Source: a virus. From it: DNA of 30,550 nt. The notes beneath the pieces are model-generated. The model had not been told where the DNA came from and searched no databases. It saw only the letters and a program-made list of their open reading frames with translations. Where the stretch lies: IMG/VR virus record IMGVR_UViG_3300029267_001809, positions 1 through 30,550 of that record; one strand, written 5' to 3'. A program made the position numbers and the translations under genes. Below, piece after piece: positions 12,397 to 21,300 of the stretch; position 1 is the stretch's first letter, and every line of letters begins with the position of its first letter.

Positions 12397-15300
12397 CTAC
12401 TCTAAGAGTTCATAGACTTCTTTCAGATCGACGCTGCTTGGAATATGCCACCAGGCCCCCTGAAAATTATCGTCTGCATTTTTAAAGAAACTCGCCCGAT
12501 ATCGCGTTTTCAGTATATCTTTAGCTCGGAAAAGTTTGCCGGATTTAGCATGCACGTCTTGTAAAAACCATCGCGCAAAGGGTTCATACTGTGTGCCGCG
12601 TCTTCCCTTAAATCCCGGTGCCACCATATTTGTCATGTTCGTTTTGACCGTAACTCCAAGGTTCTGAAACGCATCGGCAACATTGGCTGGGACTTCCTTA
12701 TAGTTCGGGTCTTTTTTCAGATCTTCAAACGCCTTCCGTTTCTCTTCCTCTTCCCGCCGCTCTTTCTCCAGCATCATCTTGTCGATTTCAATGTGCTGCA
12801 ACTGCATCCAAATGTCGTCAAGCGCATCCAGGTTGTCTACGGCCCCCGCCAGGTTTTTTTGGGCAAGAGCTAAACCTTCATGATATTTCTCATTTAGCTT
12901 GTTCATCCGTGCTTTAACGATCATCACAGACCCATCATCGTCTGGAAGCAGTTCGTCCATGACATATCGCAAGGCCTCGGCCGCGGCCGTCCGCAGTTGC
13001 GTTTCCGTCGCCATTGTGCCGTATGACATAGCAGTTTGCCGCCAATCGCTGCCAAAAAGCACGTTCATCACATATAGTACACTACCTTTCACCAGGTTTT
13101 TCCGTTGATATTCAAGGAACATCTCACAGACTTCTTTCCGGAAATTTTCATCCTGGGGTTCCGGGTACACAATTTGGCGTTTATCTTCAATTTCGCTGAA
13201 TCCCATTGCATCCAGTCCATCATTGGTGCGCACCAGACAATCATCTTGTCGCGCAATATTGATTTCATGGACGTGATCCAGGAATAACTCCTTACTGAGC
13301 TTCCCCTCGACCAGATCAATATAATGCCATTCCTGACTCATCATCTTTTTCAGTGCGATTTCGTCTTCGGAATACGAAACCTTTTTCATATCTTTCGCGG
13401 GCCACATGCCAATAGGCGTTACACTACCGCTACCCTCTTGATATTCTTGGGGTATATTGATGTAATTCGTCACACTTTCAAACTTAATCCATTTCTGTTT
13501 TGGGTTCACTTCGGTGATTTGCAATAGCCTCCCGCCATACATTTGCCGCAACCGGGGGGCTGCATGGTCGTTGTCATCCGCCGTGAGGATTTCGTAGGTA
13601 TCCCCCTTTGCCACCACCACGCCGGTCAAGGACGCCACCGCGTTTTCAGGATGGTCAATTAGGGATTCGTCAAACGGAAGACCCTCTTTCTGTGCTCTGT
13701 GACGCAACATTCCCGACACCTGCTTGACACGGGCTTCCAGGGTGGTTTTCTTTTTAGCGTAATCCACATCCAGGCTTGATAAACGGTTTTTAGCGTTATC
13801 CAGGGACCGTTTGGTTGTTTCGATTAGCCCTCTCAGCTTCGCCCGGATTTTCTCACCTTCATATATATCCGCAACCCGCACCTCATACTTCCGCAATTTC
13901 TCTTCCCGGACCTGGATATTCTTTTCCAGTTTGGCCCGATCCGCCTCTTTAGTCGCATCCAGATTTTGGAGCGTGTGCGAAGCACTGGCCAACACCTGCA
14001 GGCTGTTGACAGATATCATAGCTTCCCGGGCCTTCCGTTCCGCCGCCTTTTTTGCCAGCTTTTCCATCCGGTGTTTTTTAGCCTCTTCCGGGTCAGCATC
14101 CAGCATGTCCACATAATCGTCCTGATCCAACGCATTGGCGTTTTCGGCCCGCGCGCCCTTGCCCTTAAACAACTCCGTCATCCAATTGGATTTCTTCTTT
14201 AAAAGATCCAGACGGTACTGGTCGAATGATCCTTTCCCTAAATAGTAGTAAATATCAATATGCTCTGCCGTATTCCCCTGTCTGACGCCGCGCCCGTTGC
14301 GCTGCTGGATGCTGGCCGGGGTCCATGGCAGGGTCAGGTGGTGTACAGCAGTGGTCCCTTTTTGCAGATTCACCCCCACCTCGGCTTTTTTGTTCGCCAC
14401 AATGATTTTCAGCTTGCCGCTGTTATACAGGTTGGATATCTGTTGCAGCTTCGCGCCGTTGGCAGTATCCGCATTTATAATGCCTATCACATCTTTCCAG
14501 AGGGGAACCTCATTCACAATCAACCGCCGTATTTTATCATGCTGTGATTTTTCCTCCGTGAACACAAGTTGCTTTCCCTTCTCCTCAAAATGCTTTCTCA
14601 ATCTCTCAACCAGCTTGGCGTATTTCGGGGTTATCGGGTGCCCGACGTCAGCTTCATCAATGTGCATCTCGGGGAATTTTGAGACAATCAGATTTTCAAA
14701 ATCCTCCGGCACTACCAACACATAGGTATCCCCTTCCATCCGGGTCGAGTGCTCAAATGGGATATTCTGTGTTATCCGCTCGCCTTCTTCTACGATTTTG
14801 GCCGTAATTGCATTTGGCATCTTGTCAATAATGGCGTCCACCTTGTCCTTGTCTTTCACCGCAAAATGAAAAGTCATGGTGTGATGATACAGGTCCATGT
14901 CTGTAGTCACCCTGTCCATGTCGCGCATCACCGTAAACATGCTTTCCTCGGAACCGGGTTTTGCAGCAGCCTTAGCCCTTTCCCTAAGTTCGTCGTACAC
15001 TGCCTGTTGTTCATCCGTCAGATCTACCATGTCGTTGTGTTCGTCGTGAGGAGGTAAGGGCAAATCCACGTCTTGTGCATTCTTCATAATGGTGTATTTG
15101 TGGTACAGGTTTCGTAGACCGTCCAGATTTTGAAAACCGGTCAAACCCTCCACGCTCGCCACGTCCCCGGAAACCTTTACTTTATCGACTATTTCGATAT
15201 ATCCAAACACCCGCACGAAATCATCCACAGTATAGATGCCAAATCGCTCAAATTCATCTATAGGGCAGCACAGTGACAGTATATTATAGATTTCAAATGG

Positions 15301-18300
15301 GCTGTTGGTCACAGGAGTGGCCGATAGCAGGTATGCCCCCCGACCGCCGTTGGCACCCCGGAGGTAGTTCATTTTCATCGCCATGTCGAGGGCTCGTTGT
15401 GCAGAAGGCGCTGTTGGCAGGTAGGCGATTTGTTTAGTGTTCTCACCTGCTTCATAGGAATTTTTGAATTCGTGGCACTCGTCTACAATCACATCAGTGA
15501 AACCCATGTCCTCAAAAAACGGAAGTTCACCCTTCTTCTGGGTGCCTTCATCGGAATACTTCTGCGCCAGGTTCAACCGGTCCTTATCGCCTTGATAGGA
15601 TCGGCTGCGTTCACGCCCACCACCAGCAGCAGCACCTTGGCTGTTTTCATTGACCGCCTTATCCGCCTGCTTTTCGCTGATTAGCGCCCTGTCAACCATC
15701 TTGTTAGCAAACCCGCGCTTCGTGCTGGGCCGCATGGGAATGGTGCCATACTTCTCTTTTGTCATAATGACTAAACTGTAATTTCCCTGGGGTATTTTCC
15801 ACATATCTTCCCATACTTGTTCCTTGCTGTCTGTACGGACCAGCGCGTCACGGTACTCCAGTTCCCCCGTATGCTTGTTCTTTTTCGGGTTTCCCCGCTC
15901 GTCTTTCACAACCTCCCGCTTAATATTGCCATCCTTATCGGTTTTCGGTTTAAAACCGACTGTGAGCACGCCATCATGGTTCCCTAAGAATTTCTTGGAC
16001 GAATGATACCAGTTGGCTAACACGGCATTCGGAACTACGATACAGGTCTTTTTTGACCGGCCCATCTGTTTGTTGTAGGCGTAAAGGCCCAAGGCAGAGA
16101 AGGTCTTTCCGAGTCCCACGTCAAAGGCCAAACATCCCCGGCCCTCTTCCGACAGCCGTTGTATGGCCGCCGATTGGAAATCGTGGAGCTTCACCTGCGG
16201 AGAAACCCCTTTAAGTTTCAGTCCTACGCCGCCATATTCATGTTCCAAATATCCATTAAATTTCTGATTATACCTCTCTACCAGTTCAAGGATATCCCCA
16301 TGCTGCTGCATCCACACCTGGAATTGTTCCTCAAGCGCCCTTGCGTTCCCCTGGTATGCCTCTTTGGTATCTTTCTTGGATGATGTGACATTTTTGCCGT
16401 TCAGGTACTTATTGAGCTGCTTCATCCAACCAGAAGCGGTTTCATACCCAATAAATTTCCCAAACGGGTCGGTGGGGTCTTCAACAAACTGGTCTTTTAA
16501 CGTCTTCTCACCGGTAACTGGGTCCTCCTCCTCAATTTTCTTCCATACACCATATCGTATACTCGGATATCCGTTGTCTCGGAGAAAATCCACTACGTAT
16601 TTCCGGCTGAACCATTTTTGCCTCAGACCAAAATCAATGTCCTCCGATTTCGTGCTTCTCCGCCGCTTCATGATGTAATCGATCTGTTTTTGGTATTTGG
16701 CCGTAATCCGGGGGTCTGTTTCATCGGCCATAGCTTTTGTCATTTCCTGCAATTTCGGATAAATGTCCCCGCTGCAGTACCGGCCCAGGGGCATAATCAT
16801 GCCTTCCGGGGTAACAGCCACGGCATCGTCTTCTGCGATATCCCCCAGGGATTCGATTTTGCGATTCCCCGCATATAATTTTTGTACATCCTCCAGTTCG
16901 ATGTTCTCAATACCCTCCCGGATATTCAGGTGTTCTACAATCGACCGCAGATTGGTTACGTCAAATTCCATGTGATCGTTCGCCACCTGGCCGGATAGCA
17001 GGTCTGAAAAATTCCCGGTTTCGTCCATCGCATTCAGAAATAAGCCAAACATCCGTGAGCTTTCCCCGGTCAGGACCAAACCCTTATTGTTCTTCGGGTG
17101 GCCGTATTTCTCGACTTCCGCCACAACAATATCCTGCAATTCGGACCGCATGGCGTCCGCATCAGTCGCATCATCACCCTCCGCCGCCGCCTTCAACCGA
17201 CCGATCATGCCGCCGATAACCGATCCACGCCAGACCTGTTCGCGGAATTCAGCCCTGGGTTGAGACATGGCAAATTCAATCGATTGTGCATGGAAGGGGC
17301 TCATGAGGTCCGGGAAGGCCTTCCACGAGGCAAACGCCTGATCCGCCGTGAGCTGTAAGGCCGTTTTAGGGGATGATAGAATGCTTTCCAATTCACCATA
17401 CGTTTTTGCGCCATACTTGGCCGCCTCCAACACCATGCCGTCGCCGGATCCCGCCTTATGGATTTTCACCCAGTCACCGGCTTGCAGTTCGTACTCTTCA
17501 CTATTGATAATGCGCCGATCTCCCTCGGCATAATTCTTTACCACGGGTTCCGCTATTTCCAGAGCATCCCAATCAATCCGGCTGGAGAACCGTATTGCAA
17601 GCTTGCGCTTGAGGCCCTCGTTATCAATATCTCCATCGACTGTTTCCCTGCTCCAACGATCTCCCTCAACTTTGGGGGTGTACTTGCCCATAATGTATTT
17701 CCGGCCTTCACCCTTCCAGTATTCCCCGGATATAAACTGATCCCACAATACACTGGCTTCCTGCAGGGTTTCCAGGTGGATGCTATCAATCTTTTCCAGG
17801 AGATCCCTGGGGTGTTTTTTGAACACCACGATATCAACTACAGTATCCGTCCCTTGGGCCGCAAACGTCTTGCTGGGGAGTTTGTGCGCGCCCAGGAATT
17901 CCGCCTTTTTCGATACCGCTGTACGAAATTGCGTCCATTTCCCACCCTTAGCCCCTACGATATTGACCGGTGCCACGAAACACGCCAGCTTTCCTGGCTT
18001 AATTTTGTCCAGGGCACGGAGGATGAAATATCGCTCGATCCGCTTTTCGTTTTTATACGCCGGATCATCATGAGCACAGGCCCCCCGGGCATCCCCGAAT
18101 GGCACGTTGGTGATACACCCATCAAAGGTATCATCCGGGGTTTCCATCACAAGCTGTTCAAAGGGCCTATTTTGGATACTATCTTCAGGATTCAGAAGTT
18201 GTGCGATTTTCGATCCCGTTGAATCCAGGTCGCACCCGGTCATAATAGCGCCCTTGGGTTTGGTCCCGGAAAACACGCCAGCCCCTGTCGATGGATCCAG

Positions 18301-21300
18301 GATATTTCCGTTCTCGAAACCGTTCGCCAAAATGGCATCCCACACCCCTTCGGCCACATGGGTAGGTGTGTAATACTCATATTGCGAGTTCTCTGTCAGA
18401 CCACCCTTCCCAGAATACTGTTTCAGAATCCCGATTTCTTCTTGCGTCAGCTTTCCCGGATCATTCACACGCGCAATGATTTCACGTGCCTTGGTGTTCA
18501 ACTCTTCACGGGCCTTTTTCCCTTTCATCTTCAGACCGTAATCGCTATTTCCATCATCCTTGTAGTCGGTGATGCTTTTCTTGATTTTCATGGCCGCGAC
18601 GCCAAACAGCCTGACGAACACAGACTTGATGTCATCCAGGGTTTTCGCTCTTTTTATCGGGATTGACCATGACACTATGCCGGATGTTTCAAAAATGGGA
18701 TCATCCTGTTTCATTGACAGTTCTCCGCTTGCCGACTCAAAAAGGTTTCCGTTTTTATCTGAGTATTCTTCTTCCACTTGTGCAATCGCCCGATTGATGA
18801 TTTCCACCTCGGTGGGAGGTGCTGGTTTTTCGAACAAGGACTCTTGATCACGCATGGATAGATGATCCTGGAGGATATCCGCCGCCACCTGGAGCACCCT
18901 GCCGATCCGTTTCCCGCTTCTGATATGCTTGTCAATAAACCGCGCAAACGCCTCTGTCCCTTCCGGAATATCCCCAAACAGGCCCCCTTGGGATAAAATT
19001 TCATCGATTACGACATTCTCTTCACGGGATTTTCGCACCAGCGCCCCGGCTGCAATCGCATGTTTAGGAATATCGATCCCGTCAAAATCTTCTGCAAACG
19101 CCCGGGCTTTCACGAAATCTTTTGCCGCAAACGTGAGGCCGTTCAGGATGTTTCGTAGATCCGGGTTGGTCTCTTCTGCTACCAGGGCCAACACAGACTC
19201 ATCTTCATAGGCTTTTTGGAAAATGGCTGCCTGAATCCGGTCAATCAACTGTTTCGTGGGCCGTCCGTCCGCCGTCAAGTATCCCGCCGACTCGTTTACC
19301 CCTAATTTCTGGATATATCGTTTAATGAAAGCCGTATTAGAAGAAGCCGCTATGTTGCCGTCCTCGGAAGGCGCGAATATGGAAAGATCCGATTCCGTGA
19401 GGGTCTCTGCGTCCATCTTGGCAACCTCAACGGGTGACATTTGCGCCAGTTCGTCTTTGTTGGCATCCCGCGCAAACTGAGCACGATCCGCCACTTTCCC
19501 CACGCGCATACGCACCAGGACAGGCATTTCCATGTTCGCCACGTCAGTTCCGGCCATGCCGAATTCTTGAGAGTGTTGGATTAGCCATTCACGGTATTCC
19601 TTCCCCTTTTCCCCAACGCTATAGGCGGCCCGGAGCGCCATAGTTCGCCCGTTCCCGGATTCCACTGCCAAATCCGGCCCAGCAATAGGAGCACCGGTCG
19701 ATGCTTGGGGGCTCGCCGCCATCCTTTCGGGATTTAGCTTGTTTGCCATCTCTTTAATTTGTAGCTGCATAGCCCCCCGGTCACGTTGCCGGGGTTGTAC
19801 TTCTTGAGGATAATCCTTGGATAATGCCATGCTGTCATCATGGGAAGTCTTTAAGTCCCCTACTTCCACAATCGCGTATTGCATCTTGACAGGCGTATTG
19901 TCGAACAAAAAAGCAGATGTCGGATTCCCTACAATGTGCTTGACTTTCGACATTGATTCTGTTAGATTTTCTGTAACATTATCACCGGGAGGAAAACTTA
20001 TGGTTGAATATTTATTGTACGATGAAGAGTCCCCCTTCGCCTTTGATAAGGATTCTTGGGAGACATTCTCCATGGGGGGAAGCGACAGGTCTACTTGGGC
20101 TAAAGTTGATGATCCTGACATGGCTTTCAGGATCAGGTCAAACTCTCGCGTCATTTCCGAGACAGAAGCTAAAGTTTTAGCAGACGATTTGACACGGGAA
20201 GAGGAGGAAGAGCGGGCCGCTTCAGCATAAACCTTCCGACTTAAATCGTTTAATTCTTCCATCACTCCCCGCGCCACAAACCGGGTATCCCCCTCTGCCT
20301 TTTCCGCAACCGGGGATAGCTGTCTTGTTATGTCATAAATCTCATGCCCCAACCCCTTTTCCTTGGCATCGATCATTGACTGCGTGTTTAGTTGCAACTC
20401 TGCAATGTGACCGTTTGGGAGAGAAATGTTCATGAAGATATCCCGATATCCACTTGGCAGGGGTGTTTCGTAACGGTTTTTGAGCCGGAAAACGCAGTCT
20501 TCATGTTCCAGCATCCTGAACGCCCTTGCTGTCTCATTGACAGTATCGAACACCAACGTCCCGGCCAGGATGTCTTTCAGCCCAGCAAAGGTTCCGTGCT
20601 TATCCGCATTAACCTTTTCTATGGAACGTTTCTTGCTTTTCAGCCCCGGCCTTATCATCACTTTGCCGCCGGTTTTGGCACCCCACTTTTCCATGAAATC
20701 CGTGAACAGGGGTTGCGCTTCGGCTGCCTGCTCATACAGATCGTCCATGGTCTCGACGCCCTGCTGTTTCAAGGTTTTCTTGACCTCGACAACCGCATGC
20801 CCCTCGCCAAGGTCTTTGAGTGCCTGCAATGTCGTGTTGCCGTCCAGGATCTTATATTTCCCGTTTCCCATAGCCAGGGCATGAATAGGGCCGCGCTTTT
20901 TTCCGGTCCCTGCCTGGACGTCTTTCATGTATTGGTGGGCATGTTCAAGACGTTTAGGGGTCGGCTTTTCACGCCGAACCAATTTATCAATCGGCACGAT
21001 AATGCTGCGGTCAGTGGCCTCGAAATAGGGAGACGCCTCCGCATCTGTGGGCACCCGAAACAAAATTTTGAAAATGTTAGAAATATCATAAAAACTATCG
21101 GCTTCGTCCAAGGCATATTCCCAGTTGGAAGAATCAATTACATCCGGATCTGCCATTTCAAAGATAGTCTCTGCTGATTCCATAATGTTCCTTTGGCCTA
21201 ATAGTTCTTCCACTTCCTGGAAGGTCTTGTTTTCAAAGTCGTGAAAAAATGATTGTCTTACCGAATCCTTGTTTCTCATGAATGCTTCGATTACATCAGC

